The notes beneath the pieces are model-generated. The model saw only the letters and a list, made by a program, of their open reading frames with translations, did not search any database and was not told where the DNA came from. Below, piece by piece: positions 30,905 to 39,791 of a stretch of 64,000 nucleotides of DNA. Position 1 is the first letter of the stretch. Every line of letters begins with the position of its first letter. The stretch is from a virus. The stretch covers positions 36,328-100,327 of the IMG/VR virus record IMGVR_UViG_3300042345_000282. The stretch is one strand, 5' to 3'. Made by a program: the position numbers and the translations under genes.

Positions 30905-31560
30905 ATGACCTGCACCCTATTCAATTGTGTTTGGTTATTGTCCTGACGTTTCACTGTACCCTTGATAGATAACTTACTACCATAGTTTAGATCCTGCTTG
31001 TAACTGAAAAAGATCGATTGATCCTTATCGGTGATAGCAGTCACAAAGTACACGCCCCACTTCTGACTATAGATGCACTTCAAGACCTCGATGTTGGCTG
31101 TGACACGATCCAACACTTTACCTAGATATCCGCCTTGTGCAAACTTAGCACGATTCTCACCTAAGTCACGTTGCACGCCTTTAAGATATGACGCAGGGAG
31201 ACTGCTGGCTACTGCTATTTCATAGTTACCAACTATCTCTTCTTTCTCGACCAACTTCATAGCATTGCGGTCGAACTCACTCATATAACCACCGCCAAGA
31301 ATCTTGAACGTCTTACCTTGATACCAGGCTTTGAGGCTAGCAGCCATGTCGTTGTCTTCTTTAGTGATAGTGCTAGGATCGGCAATGAATTCCATGACCA
31401 ACTGACGATTAGACTTGCGAGGATCCCCTTTGGTATCCTGTGTATTACCAATCTCGTATGCCACCTTGACATACATACCATTGACACGTTGCGCGGCACA
31501 TGCCGCCGACAACACAAGCATAGTAGGATACATTGCCTCAACCTTTTTAACTTTAGGCAT
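30901..31560 (-). CDS. Phage protein of unknown function
   Basis: 219 aa from ATG at 31560, overlapping the upstream gene by eight bases. MPKVKKVEAMYPTMLVLSAA at the start; NAMKLVEKEEIVGNYEIAVA; C-terminal beta-rich segment (GSKLSIKGTVKRQDNNQTQL) like an OB or DNA-binding strand set. No known function. Confidence 0.6.
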   Translation of the reverse strand: MPKVKKVEAMYPTMLVLSAACAAQRVNGMYVKVAYEIGNTQDTKGDPRKSNRQLVMEFIADPSTITKEDNDMAASLKAWYQGKTFKILGGGYMSEFDRNAMKLVEKEEIVGNYEIAVASSLPASYLKGVQRDLGENRAKFAQGGYLGKVLDRVTANIEVLKCIYSQKWGVYFVTAITDKDQSIFFSYKQDLNYGSKLSIKGTVKRQDNNQTQLNRVQVI

Positions 31561-32029
31561 TTTCTTCTTCTGCTTCTTTAGCAAAAGCCTCAGTCAACAA
31601 AATGTAGTCATCACCATGATCGGACACATACCAATTACCATCAGTACGCAGTATGTAATCATATTCCTCGGCTTGACCATTAGCCTTGAAATCTGCAAAG
31701 TCCTTGAAGTAACGTGCATAGACATTGTGTTCGCTACGGTCACGACCATAGAAGGTAGTCATGTTGCCGTACAATTCCTCAAACTTACCATCCTTGCTCA
31801 TTGGGCTGTCAGAGGGTAAGTCCAACACGCTAAAGGGATGCTTGGTTCCGATTGTAGGACGCAAACTTGAGACATCACCTAAGTCAATCAGGTCACGCAA
31901 GATGAAGGGATTTGAATAATTCTCAAACAGGATCTTACCGTTGTGAGACAAGTAACCGTCCCAGTGACAATACACTTGACCAATAGTACCATCTGCAAAT
32001 TCAAGAGAGATTGTAGAACGTGTAGCCAT
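31553..32029 (-). CDS. Conserved-type phage protein of unknown function
   Basis: 158 aa. MATRSTISLEFADGTIGQVY and CHWDGYLSHNGKIL are a familiar N-terminus in T4-like phages. Soluble. Early-type promoter (32064-32092) and GGACTCAC leader shared with 32327. Confidence 0.65.
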   Translation of the reverse strand: MATRSTISLEFADGTIGQVYCHWDGYLSHNGKILFENYSNPFILRDLIDLGDVSSLRPTIGTKHPFSVLDLPSDSPMSKDGKFEELYGNMTTFYGRDRSEHNVYARYFKDFADFKANGQAEEYDYILRTDGNWYVSDHGDDYILLTEAFAKEAEEENA

Positions 32030-32063
32030 TTCGTGAGTCCTTTAATTAACTGTTTAAGATTCT

Positions 32064-32092
32064 ATTATATACCCAAACCGATTTATTGTCAA
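32064..32092 (-). promoter_or_regulatory. Early-type sigma70 promoter, consensus
   Basis: AAGG TTGACA, 17 bases, TATAAT. Confidence 0.75.
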
Positions 32093-32096
32093 CCTT

Positions 32097-32327
32097 TTAG
32101 CCTACTTCAGCACCACAGAAAACTACTTCATATACTGCTTCCCGTACAGCGGTATCCATTGCTTCACCAAACTTGGGGTAGTCAGAATCGGCCAATGCCC
32201 GCAAAGCACTCTCGGTTTGGTCCCAAGTCAGTTTCAAAGTTTTAGCAGTAATCGCAATACCGTGAACTGCCAAGTTACCTTCGGTACTGAACATTTCGTA
32301 AGAGATATCGTATGTCAATGTAGCCAT
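32097..32327 (-). CDS. Small protein of unknown function
   Basis: 76 aa, MATLTYDISYEMFSTEGNLA at the start, helical C-terminal half. Own early-type promoter and the same leader (TAGAATCTTA...AAGGACTCAC) as the gene at 31553-32029, so the two units look like a duplicated promoter-leader cassette. Confidence 0.6.
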   Translation of the reverse strand: MATLTYDISYEMFSTEGNLAVHGIAITAKTLKLTWDQTESALRALADSDYPKFGEAMDTAVREAVYEVVFCGAEVG

Positions 32328-32360
32328 TTGTGAGTCCTTTTCTTTACTGTCTAAGATTCT

Positions 32361-32389
32361 ATTATATGCCCAAACTGACCCAAAGTCAA
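32361..32389 (-). promoter_or_regulatory. Early-type sigma70 promoter
   Basis: AAGGC TTGACT, 17 bases, TATAAT. Confidence 0.8.
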
Positions 32390-32418
32390 GCCTTTTATGC
32401 CATTATTTTTAGGATATT

Positions 32419-32438
32419 TTGTTGTTTAAAAACAACAA
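32419..32438. repeat. TTGTTGTTTAAAAACAACAA palindrome, second copy
   Basis: Same palindrome and flanks (GCCATTATTTT...ATATTTTG...CTTAC) as at 14271-14290; again between a gene end and an AAGGCTTGAC promoter. Confidence 0.55.
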
Positions 32439-32439
32439 C

Positions 32440-32640
32440 TTACGCTTCCTTAGGGTTCACGGTAAATTCCAGTCTGGCCAGTCTACCTACGTAGAGTTTC
32501 CGTTTCTCATCTAGGGTCATTTCCAGTACCTGATTGGTCGGAAAACGCACCCAAATCTTGTTGGTTTCCATGTCAACTATGGGGCAATTCACTCCCTTGC
32601 CCCCTTCGCTACGGACAGTAATGTTCTCACCCTTACGCAT
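32440..32640 (-). CDS. Small basic protein of unknown function
   Basis: 66 aa from ATG at 32640, overlapping the upstream stop by eight bases. MRKGENITVRSEGGKGVNCP then KIWVRFPTNQVLEMTLDE: small beta barrel-like, perhaps SH3 or KOW type. Function unknown. Confidence 0.55.
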   Translation of the reverse strand: MRKGENITVRSEGGKGVNCPIVDMETNKIWVRFPTNQVLEMTLDEKRKLYVGRLARLEFTVNPKEA

Positions 32641-32815
32641 GTTCCTTTTCCTTTTTTCCGGCAATAGTCAACAATGCGGCAATGCTAGCCTCGAGGTCAC
32701 CGGTCATTGTGTAAAGATCCTCGCTACTAAGGTTTTCGTTTTCTAGTGCGATCATGTAACCAAGAGTACTAAGAACATCGCTAACCTGAGTCAGAGTAAG
32801 ATTTTTATTAGCCAT
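32633..32815 (-). CDS. Small helical protein of unknown function
   Basis: 60 aa, MANKNLTLTQVSDVLSTLGY at the start. AAGGAG-type site. No motif. Confidence 0.55.
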   Translation of the reverse strand: MANKNLTLTQVSDVLSTLGYMIALENENLSSEDLYTMTGDLEASIAALLTIAGKKEKEHA

Positions 32816-32827
32816 TTTGTGTCTCCT

Positions 32828-33601
32828 TTATTTAAGTTCAATACTAGCAACTTTCAATCTAGCAAAAATGTCATCACCAAACTTCCATCCTTCGGGCATA
32901 CTTGTCTGCATGTCCAATTCATTATCAAGTTTAACAGCCTCTTCGTTAGTAATCAAGACAATAGCCAAATTGTTTTTAATCATTTGGGCAATCTCAGTAA
33001 CAGGACATTTTTCCATAGTCATCGTTACCGCTTGATTATAAATCATGATACAAGGAACGATATGCTCACGATAAGTATTTTCCTTAGTACGGTTTACACT
33101 CTCGCCGATAGTGATAAGATGGTCAATGCTATCACTCTCAAGTAATGACCTCGCATTCTCTAGACCAAATCCATCTTCGTTGTCAATCAAAAATCTAAAA
33201 CGTTTGGCAATCTTTTCAAAGATGTTACGCTCACTAACCTCACGTGGTATAGGCTTGATTGCCTGTCCACGAACCTTTCTTACGATTGTTTCAATAGATT
33301 CGATGATACTAACAAGTATCCAAAAATTTTCAAGGATATCACCGTCAAAATTGATAGTGATACATTTCTCATTATCCTTTCGTGCCTTTTCAGAAAATCC
33401 CTGCTCCAGCATACGCTTTCGCATTTCGGCAATATCTTCTGATCGTGCTAACCAACCAAAGGTATAATGCTTCTTCTTGATTTCACATTTGACACCGTTG
33501 TTGGTATAGAGTACGCAATTATTTTGCTCCTCGTATACACGTTCAGTGTAGCCACGCTCCTCACATGAGGACTTGAATATATTGAAACTAATAGCAGCCA
33601 T
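32828..33601 (-). CDS. Protein of unknown function
   Basis: 257 aa, soluble, Glu/Ile/Lys-rich, starting MAAISFNIFKSSCEERGYTE. Several segments of alternating charge (FEKIAKRFRFLIDNEDGFGL). I recognise no family or catalytic motif. Confidence 0.6.
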   Translation of the reverse strand: MAAISFNIFKSSCEERGYTERVYEEQNNCVLYTNNGVKCEIKKKHYTFGWLARSEDIAEMRKRMLEQGFSEKARKDNEKCITINFDGDILENFWILVSIIESIETIVRKVRGQAIKPIPREVSERNIFEKIAKRFRFLIDNEDGFGLENARSLLESDSIDHLITIGESVNRTKENTYREHIVPCIMIYNQAVTMTMEKCPVTEIAQMIKNNLAIVLITNEEAVKLDNELDMQTSMPEGWKFGDDIFARLKVASIELK

Positions 33602-33605
33602 TATA

Positions 33606-33875
33606 TTAGTTCATGAGGTAAGTGCTGATGATCCACTTAGCACGATTGATCGCCTGACGGCCGTCTTCGGCTCGCATACTATCAACTTCACCGTATTCGG
33701 TGTTGATCATTTCCTGCGCATCGCTGAGGATGCTCATTGCCATCATAGCAGGGCCACTGAAACGAAACGTGAGACTGTCCTCGACCGCTTCACGCATCTG
33801 GGTCTCAGTGCAACCAAACATGCGAACTTGGCGTTTTTCTTGCTCGGTCAAACCACTGTAAATTGCTGTTGTCAT
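33606..33875 (-). CDS. Small protein of unknown function
   Basis: 89 aa, MTTAIYSGLTEQEKRQVRMF; helical. More GC-rich than average, like other genes with AAGGCTTGAC promoters. CGGAGATAG site. Confidence 0.6.
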   Translation of the reverse strand: MTTAIYSGLTEQEKRQVRMFGCTETQMREAVEDSLTFRFSGPAMMAMSILSDAQEMINTEYGEVDSMRAEDGRQAINRAKWIISTYLMN

Positions 33876-33904
33876 CTCTATCTCCGTTCGTTCAGTATGT
33901 ATAT

Positions 33905-33933
33905 ATTATGAACCCAATTAGCCCAAATGTCAA
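33905..33933 (-). promoter_or_regulatory. Early-type sigma70 promoter
   Basis: AAGGC TTGACA, 17 bases, CATAAT. Confidence 0.7.
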
Positions 33934-33998
33934 GCCTTTTTTGTTGTTTTTTTGCTACAAAAAACCTATATAAATCAACGACTTACAAGAGCGGGATT

Positions 33999-35564
33999 TT
34001 ACTGTACGGTTTTCACACCCTTGTAAAACTTGATAGCACCTTTTAACGACTTGTTATTCAACACGTTGTCCGGATACACAATGATATCCATGATGCCGTC
34101 ACCATCAAAGTCTGCCATTTCGGACATATGCTTATCAACATCATGCAATACAAACTTAGACAGATCGCCGATATCTAACTTTTTGAAAGTAGAGTCTTTC
34201 TGGTTGATATAGATACGACTGATCTCATTAGTCTTTCCTGGACCCACACTCATGACAAGATCATCATAACCATCTTTGTTGACATCGATGCATTGCAGTC
34301 TGCCACCAGTGAGATTAGTTTCCCCGGGTATGTTTAGAGCAGTTCTAATAAGTTCCTTACCTTTGATCGTGTATGCAGTTAGTTCGACATCAAAATTAAG
34401 ATTTTCAAACTTTAATTCCGTACCGGAAGCATATAACGTTTTTAATGTGGGCATGTATGTGACACCTACAGAGAAGGGCTCACTATTACCCATTCTAACC
34501 GTGCAAAGATTTTCAACTCCGCCCATAGTACCGGCAAGTACATGCTTACCTTTATACTCATAGACATCAACTGGTTTTCTATCTCCGGCGTAATTGATTA
34601 TAGATTGACCAGACGCTATTAATTTCATCTCAGGGTTCACATGATTAGTAGGGAACCATGAACCATTCTCCATATAGTAACCTTCTACACCATAATGTCC
34701 TCGAAAGAATGTTTGCTGTACCATCCTGTTCGATGATTTGTTATCAGTAGAATAGAAATTAAAAGTCACAGGACTGATGCCGGGAAGTATACCATCGTGT
34801 ACAGTATGTAAACTCACTCCATTCCACATATATTTGTGATTCTGTCTATAGACTCCTAGATCGCTGGGGAAGCCGGCAGCGGTGACGAATTGTTTTCCAT
34901 AATAGTCAACACCGTGACCTATGCTACCATAGTACTTACCTTCACCAGTCCTGTGCATCTTATACTTTTTGTTAGGTTGACTTACGTAAGCCACTACATA
35001 ACCTGTGACTAACGAACCAGCATCGTTGCTCCTACCATCAGACTGATTAGTAGAGTAAAAGATATCTTTTAATCCGTCACCGTTGATATCAAGTATAGAA
35101 TAAATGAATCCAGAACACGATTGGCTATCTCTGGTTCCCTCGATATACTTTTCGCTAGCGTCAACAAACTTGCCTTCACTATTCAATTCATAGATAACTG
35201 TCAAACTTTTGCAGGGCTCTGCTACATAACTACGCCATAATAGATCAGAACCTTTGCCCTTGTGAAAGGTCATGAGAAATTCAAGTTTACCGTCATTGTT
35301 GAGATCGACTGCTATGCTACCTGCCACCTTAGCGGGATAATTTTTACCCGAAAGATCAAGCGGCGCGCTAGCGTGTGCAGGATCAAAAAACCAGTACGTC
35401 AATGTAGGATCGGGGAAAGCACCTGCTACTTCTTGAAAGTAGTCTTTGGATACTACTGCGGCCTGAGTGACCGGGGCATTATTAGTAGTCGGGGCAGGAT
35501 TACTTCCACCGCCACCGCATGCAGTAAGAATGATACTGCTAACAACATAAGCAACCTTGCGCAT
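33999..35564 (-). CDS. FG-GAP/VCBS repeat lipoprotein
   Basis: 521 aa. Signal with lipobox LTAC, then GGGGSNPAPTTNNAP linker. At least four calcium-loop repeats: DLNNDGKLEFLM, DINGDGLKDIFY, DVNKDGYDDLVM and DFDGDGIMDIIV, typical of integrin-type beta propellers. It would be an outer- or inner-membrane lipoprotein facing the periplasm or outside. Own promoter. Roles such as surface masking or superinfection exclusion are possible but not shown. Confidence 0.75.
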   Translation of the reverse strand: MRKVAYVVSSIILTACGGGGSNPAPTTNNAPVTQAAVVSKDYFQEVAGAFPDPTLTYWFFDPAHASAPLDLSGKNYPAKVAGSIAVDLNNDGKLEFLMTFHKGKGSDLLWRSYVAEPCKSLTVIYELNSEGKFVDASEKYIEGTRDSQSCSGFIYSILDINGDGLKDIFYSTNQSDGRSNDAGSLVTGYVVAYVSQPNKKYKMHRTGEGKYYGSIGHGVDYYGKQFVTAAGFPSDLGVYRQNHKYMWNGVSLHTVHDGILPGISPVTFNFYSTDNKSSNRMVQQTFFRGHYGVEGYYMENGSWFPTNHVNPEMKLIASGQSIINYAGDRKPVDVYEYKGKHVLAGTMGGVENLCTVRMGNSEPFSVGVTYMPTLKTLYASGTELKFENLNFDVELTAYTIKGKELIRTALNIPGETNLTGGRLQCIDVNKDGYDDLVMSVGPGKTNEISRIYINQKDSTFKKLDIGDLSKFVLHDVDKHMSEMADFDGDGIMDIIVYPDNVLNNKSLKGAIKFYKGVKTVQ

Positions 35565-35596
35565 AATCGATATCCATAGTTACAACAGATATGACT

Positions 35597-35625
35597 ATGT
35601 TAACAGATTACATGTAAAAGGTCAA
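35597..35625 (-). promoter_or_regulatory. Sigma70-like promoter for the lipoprotein
   Basis: TTGACC, 17 bases, TAACAT; the -35 box overlaps the stop of the gene upstream. Confidence 0.5.
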
Positions 35626-35792
35626 GACCCTCTGCCCGTTTTTCGGGTAACTGCAGGGCCGCCAAAACCCTTACTTACCTTACCCTTTTTTCCGTTATTA
35701 GGATTGAACTGTCCTTTATTATTCGCTTGTATCGCTTTCTTACGTGCTAGTAATTCTGCGATTGGGTTTTTTGTTTTATTATCTTCGCTCAT
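35622..35792 (-). CDS. 56-residue basic protein
   Basis: MSEDNKTKNPIAELLARKKA then IQANNKGQFNPNN and a Gly/Lys-rich tail (GKKGKVSKGFGGPAVTRK). ATGA overlap with the methyltransferase. Similar short proteins are common in phages; likely nucleic-acid binding. Confidence 0.6.
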   Translation of the reverse strand: MSEDNKTKNPIAELLARKKAIQANNKGQFNPNNGKKGKVSKGFGGPAVTRKTGRGS

Positions 35793-36586
35793 GTGAATAT
35801 AGGTCCTTCTGTTTCAGGTCTCAACGACCTGTTATTTTTAAAACTAAAGTTCTTGCAAAATACGCTGGTGCACCAAGCATTATAATTATTCCAACCTGGA
35901 CCCCAGAAATCTATTCGCTTATACCCTTTATCTATCAAGTACTGTTGCAAAGTGTTATACTGCCAGCGATCACTGTTGTCCAATATGATCAACGTATCGT
36001 CTCTTGCTCGTTCGACGGCTAACACACCGCTTAATGCTCTAGCCATACCGTCTAACACGATCACATCAAAATATCCTTGTGGATAATTATATAAAGTGCT
36101 GGCGTAGCCAGCGAATTCGTTGTTAATCAATCCATGCCTGACATCGTGATCCCTGTCATCACTACGTATCTGCGGAAAGTTTGTAATGAAGTTGTTTACG
36201 ACTTCCAATGCATCATCGTGTACTTTTGCATTTTGATCTACTACATGTATCACTGCATTAGGTGCCTTTTCTTTGACATGATCTACCCAGGTGATATCAT
36301 GCTCGACACTAACTGTTTCTCTCACGTAATTGTTAAAGAATAGTGTGCTGTATCCACAACCATATTCGAATACTTTACTTTCTTTTGACAATACATCTTT
36401 TAAGAATGCGATTGCTGGAAATGTCATCCACGGGGTCACACCTTCTTCATCGCAAGGATGATCATGGAACCATCCATGCTCTTGCAAATATAGGTATGCG
36501 TGTGTGCTTAAATGTGAACTAAGATCGTTGGTGAGACTTAAACGTTTTACACCTTCGTGTTCTACTAATACTATAGGTTTTTTCAT
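35789..36586 (-). CDS. SAM-dependent methyltransferase-like protein
   Basis: 265 aa. VFEYGCGYSTLFFNNYV is motif I (E/DxGxG), SVEHD motif II, and FDVIVLDGMARALS motif IV, of the class I fold. Related phage proteins are sometimes near FkbM or glycan methyltransferases. Substrate unknown. ATGA overlaps on both sides. Confidence 0.7.
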   Translation of the reverse strand: MKKPIVLVEHEGVKRLSLTNDLSSHLSTHAYLYLQEHGWFHDHPCDEEGVTPWMTFPAIAFLKDVLSKESKVFEYGCGYSTLFFNNYVRETVSVEHDITWVDHVKEKAPNAVIHVVDQNAKVHDDALEVVNNFITNFPQIRSDDRDHDVRHGLINNEFAGYASTLYNYPQGYFDVIVLDGMARALSGVLAVERARDDTLIILDNSDRWQYNTLQQYLIDKGYKRIDFWGPGWNNYNAWCTSVFCKNFSFKNNRSLRPETEGPIFT

Positions 36587-36987
36587 GTCTTTGCTGATTC
36601 AAGATATTCTAAGAAACTGCCATATAATGTGATCATCATGGCAATTTTACTATCATATATGCGTATATATGCTGTTTTAGCCTGCTGATTTTTTAATCCT
36701 ATATACCAAGGACATTTTATTTTTTTGCCTAGTTTCAGCGTGAACCTCTTTAGGTCTTCTTTTTTCAGACCTTTATGCTTGTCACCCACAAACAAAGGAA
36801 AATCATAATGCTCTATCTCAGCGAGTGAGAAGGCATCCATACCGTCTTCAGTAAGGCGCAGGCCAGAACCACTGCGTCCTGTAGCCCACCATTTAAATAA
36901 CAAATCGTTGATTGAGTTTTTAGGTTGAGATAAGTCTATCTCTAGTATTTCTATCAGTGCTTGTGTGATAAGTTCTTTATTCTTCAT
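36583..36987 (-). CDS. Conserved-type phage protein of unknown function
   Basis: 134 aa, MKNKELITQALIEILEIDLS; GDKHKGLKKEDLKRFTLKLG; CPWYIGLKNQ. This and the next four genes to the right form an ATGA-coupled block of conserved unknowns familiar from T4-like phages. Confidence 0.6.
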   Translation of the reverse strand: MKNKELITQALIEILEIDLSQPKNSINDLLFKWWATGRSGSGLRLTEDGMDAFSLAEIEHYDFPLFVGDKHKGLKKEDLKRFTLKLGKKIKCPWYIGLKNQQAKTAYIRIYDSKIAMMITLYGSFLEYLESAKT

Positions 36988-37273
36988 CTGGGTAAACTTG
37001 TCTACCCTGGTTCATGAACACCACTGTAAACTTATCAGTTTTGAATTGATTGTTTAACTTACGACACAAGTTTCTAGCATGTCCTGGATTACTGAAACTA
37101 GTCTTTTTATACTTAGGAGCCGCTTCGTTCGCTAGGTAATGCTGACTCTTGAGATTGATCGGTTGTCCCTCATAAAACACAGCCCAAATACCAGAAGCCT
37201 CTACTATCTGGTCGCACTTGTACGTTGTTTTGTCAACATGCTCAAGTATTATTTTTGGTTGTGTTCTGCTCAT
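36977..37273 (-). CDS. Conserved-type phage protein of unknown function
   Basis: 98 aa; SGIWAVFYEGQPINLKSQHY and NPGHARNLCRKLNNQFKTDK. No catalytic motif. Overlaps both neighbours. Confidence 0.6.
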   Translation of the reverse strand: MSRTQPKIILEHVDKTTYKCDQIVEASGIWAVFYEGQPINLKSQHYLANEAAPKYKKTSFSNPGHARNLCRKLNNQFKTDKFTVVFMNQGRQVYPDEE

Positions 37274-37473
37274 TTAAATTTTCCACCTGTAATCTCTACT
37301 TTGATAACTTCCTCAGTTTTTTTATCCTCATTATTAAGTTCATGTAGATCAGCAAGTAACTTCGCTATCTCATCCCTCAATACTCTAGCCTCTGACATGG
37401 GTAAAACAAGATCCTTAGACCTTTTGCTGTCCAAATGAGAGACTTTATCCATGAATCTCTTTATCTGAATCAT
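37270..37473 (-). CDS. Small coiled-coil protein of unknown function
   Basis: 67 aa; helical SEARVLRDEIAKLLADLHEL. ACATAAATA occurs just upstream within the end of the previous gene and may be a late promoter. Confidence 0.6.
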   Translation of the reverse strand: MIQIKRFMDKVSHLDSKRSKDLVLPMSEARVLRDEIAKLLADLHELNNEDKKTEEVIKVEITGGKFK

Positions 37474-37478
37474 CTTAA

Positions 37479-37928
37479 TTATTTATGTGTTTTGGCCTCA
37501 TCTTCTGATTTAAACGGACCCTCATAGGGGTATCGCTGTATGAAGATGTATTTGGGGCAAAAAACTGTCTGATTATGTCCATTTTGATCTATATTAAACC
37601 ATCCTGCTACATGATAACACTTGCTTTTTGTCGTTTTTGTAAAGATATGTAACTTACGCTTGACATCAAACATATTGTTATATGTCTTGTTAGTAGTAGG
37701 ATATTCAGGATAAGGCATCTCTACCTTAGTCCTATTACTCTTCATAGGTTGAAAACTAATCTTAGTCTTCTTTTGTATATCCTTAGTATTGTTAAATTGT
37801 AGTGTGCTACCATTGATCATGACTTCATAGCCCGCGCTATTGGCCTGCACATTACCTACTTTTTTCTCACCGTCAGTCACGACCCAATATTGGTCTTTGA
37901 TGATTGGTTTCGCTATTAGTTCTGTCAT
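37479..37928 (-). CDS. Conserved-type phage protein of unknown function
   Basis: 149 aa. DQYWVVTDGEKKVGNVQANS and CYHVAGWFNIDQNGHNQTVF then CPKYIFIQRYPYEGPFKSED. Familiar in cyanophages; function unknown. Confidence 0.6.
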   Translation of the reverse strand: MTELIAKPIIKDQYWVVTDGEKKVGNVQANSAGYEVMINGSTLQFNNTKDIQKKTKISFQPMKSNRTKVEMPYPEYPTTNKTYNNMFDVKRKLHIFTKTTKSKCYHVAGWFNIDQNGHNQTVFCPKYIFIQRYPYEGPFKSEDEAKTHK

Positions 37929-37937
37929 ATTTCCTCT

Positions 37938-38540
37938 TTACGTTATCTCTATGAAATTAAAAATCTGTACTATCCTAGCATCTTCATCTTGCTCTCCGAA
38001 CACCGGGCCTATGCCATGGAATTTGTTAGCAGGATATAGCAAGAATCTATTATAAACAATGTTTGATACAGTGTGTATAGTCCATTTATCTAATTGGTTA
38101 AATTCATTATTTTGAATAATATGCTTAAGATGCTCTTTGCTCAATGCTCTATCTGAGTTGGTTGACTTTTGGTTATAAAAGATAGTACCGGGGGTGTCTT
38201 CTCTGTTTTTAGAAAGATACAACACACCCGCATAATAATTGGCATCAACGGAATCCGCATGTAACAAGTTTGATGATACCGTACCTTTTTTACTAATCCT
38301 AAAAGAACCGTTATCCATCTGTCTCAACTGGCGCATATTCTTATTTAGAATCTTAGAAATTTTCACATCGATCCAAGTAGGGGAATACGTATCCTTGCTC
38401 ATTTTTCCTGGCCAAGGTGCATCACCAAACTTATAGCCTGATGATTTTTTATCTTCGTAATATTCGGAAGACAAAGCCATATCTCTGATACTATCAGGAT
38501 CATCATAGAAATCATCGATTATGATTAATCCTAAATTCAT
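37938..38540 (-). CDS. DUF6445 / 2OG-Fe(II) oxygenase-like protein
   Basis: 200 aa from ATG at 38540 (ATGA overlap). LLHADSVDANYYAGVLYLSK and FLLYPANKFHGIGPVFGEQD carry the HxD and distal His of a prolyl-hydroxylase-like fold, as in DUF6445 proteins. Modification target unknown. Confidence 0.65.
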   Translation of the reverse strand: MNLGLIIIDDFYDDPDSIRDMALSSEYYEDKKSSGYKFGDAPWPGKMSKDTYSPTWIDVKISKILNKNMRQLRQMDNGSFRISKKGTVSSNLLHADSVDANYYAGVLYLSKNREDTPGTIFYNQKSTNSDRALSKEHLKHIIQNNEFNQLDKWTIHTVSNIVYNRFLLYPANKFHGIGPVFGEQDEDARIVQIFNFIEIT

Positions 38541-38761
38541 TCTGATATGCTCTCCCAAAACAATTCGTTATCCTTGACATTTGCTATGGGTTTGAGCCAA
38601 CCTCTATCAATACAATCTAGTAAAATTGATTTATATTCCCTAGGACATTTATCACTAATTTCAAACCCTGCTCTAGGTGCCATAACTAATCCATCGATAA
38701 TATGAAACTTTGGATCACCCGATTTAAGAGTTCGAATAGATGTTTGAGTAACCTTAAACAT
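38537..38761 (-). CDS. Small protein of unknown function
   Basis: 74 aa from ATG at 38761, overlapping the flap endonuclease gene by eight bases. MFKVTQTSIRTLKSGDPKFH; APRAGFEISDKCPREYK. Not recognised. Confidence 0.55.
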   Translation of the reverse strand: MFKVTQTSIRTLKSGDPKFHIIDGLVMAPRAGFEISDKCPREYKSILLDCIDRGWLKPIANVKDNELFWESISE

Positions 38762-39764
38762 TTGCCAACTCACCTGTATAAGGATTGTTCAACCACTTTG
38801 CATAACTATCAGCCTGGTCGCTGATCTTTTGCAATTCATACTTGCCACAAAACTTCATGAAGTGAACACCAACTTGCGGTGTCGTCTTGAGGCGCACACC
38901 TGTAGTGATGCTAGCATCAACTATCTGCTTAATTTCATCAGGCTGCGCAGTCAGATCAATCAATAATCTATTACGTTCATAATCTTCACGTACACGATGT
39001 TCGACACCATCGGGGTCTACCCAACGCTGTAGCATCATGTTGTTCCAATTAAAGCCCTGCTTAGTGCGGTCAGCATATGCTTCGATGAGACCGACTTTGT
39101 TCTTGCTACCCTTAGTACGCACTCCAGGATAAGCACTGAACACATTATCACCCGCGTCACCGCGCATGATCTTCTCAAACAATACAAATTGTGGATCACC
39201 AAGCAACTTGGGTTCTTTAGTCTTTTTATCTTTGACTGGCTTACCCTTGTCATCAAAATAACCTTCAAGAGTAATTAGTTGGTTTGCGACACCGTTGTAC
39301 TGCTTGACGTTGGGTGCGATCAATTGAATATAGTCTGTGTCGCTACTGATGATCACATGTTCATCGTTGGGATGTAGATGTACGAATCGTGCGATGAGGT
39401 CGTCTGCCTCAGCACGTTCATGTCGCAACACACTTACGTTAGTCTTCTCACGCAAAAACGTAGTGAACATATCATACGTTTCCCAGAACATCTTATTTTC
39501 TTCTGCTTCTGCCTCAGTGAGGCTTTGCTCTGCAACTTTACGATGTGCCTTATAAGGTGCATACACATCCTTGCGCCAACTACGACCCTCAAGACAGAAT
39601 ACGACATGATCGATTCCATATTTGCGAACAGCCTGATTGACACTTGATAATGTCAAGTGCAGAGCCATGCCGATCTTTTCCCAAGTATCGCTATTGCGAC
39701 TGGCAACATGTCGGGCACGGAAAAATGTATTAGCAGTATCAATCAGAGCATATTTCACAATCAC
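38754..39764 (-). CDS. 5'-3' exonuclease / RNase H (flap endonuclease family)
   Basis: 336 aa. PIN/FEN core: LIDTANTFFRARH with metal Asp, GRSWRKDVYAPYKAHR, HERAEADDLIARF, ISSDTDYIQL and RGDAGDNVFSAYPG (helix-hairpin with K-metal site). Closest to T4 RNase H and T5 FEN. Removes primers and flaps in lagging-strand synthesis. Consensus promoter upstream. Confidence 0.88.
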   Translation of the reverse strand: MIVKYALIDTANTFFRARHVASRNSDTWEKIGMALHLTLSSVNQAVRKYGIDHVVFCLEGRSWRKDVYAPYKAHRKVAEQSLTEAEAEENKMFWETYDMFTTFLREKTNVSVLRHERAEADDLIARFVHLHPNDEHVIISSDTDYIQLIAPNVKQYNGVANQLITLEGYFDDKGKPVKDKKTKEPKLLGDPQFVLFEKIMRGDAGDNVFSAYPGVRTKGSKNKVGLIEAYADRTKQGFNWNNMMLQRWVDPDGVEHRVREDYERNRLLIDLTAQPDEIKQIVDASITTGVRLKTTPQVGVHFMKFCGKYELQKISDQADSYAKWLNNPYTGELANV

Positions 39765-39791
39765 ACCTATTTAGTAGAATAATATACGTAT

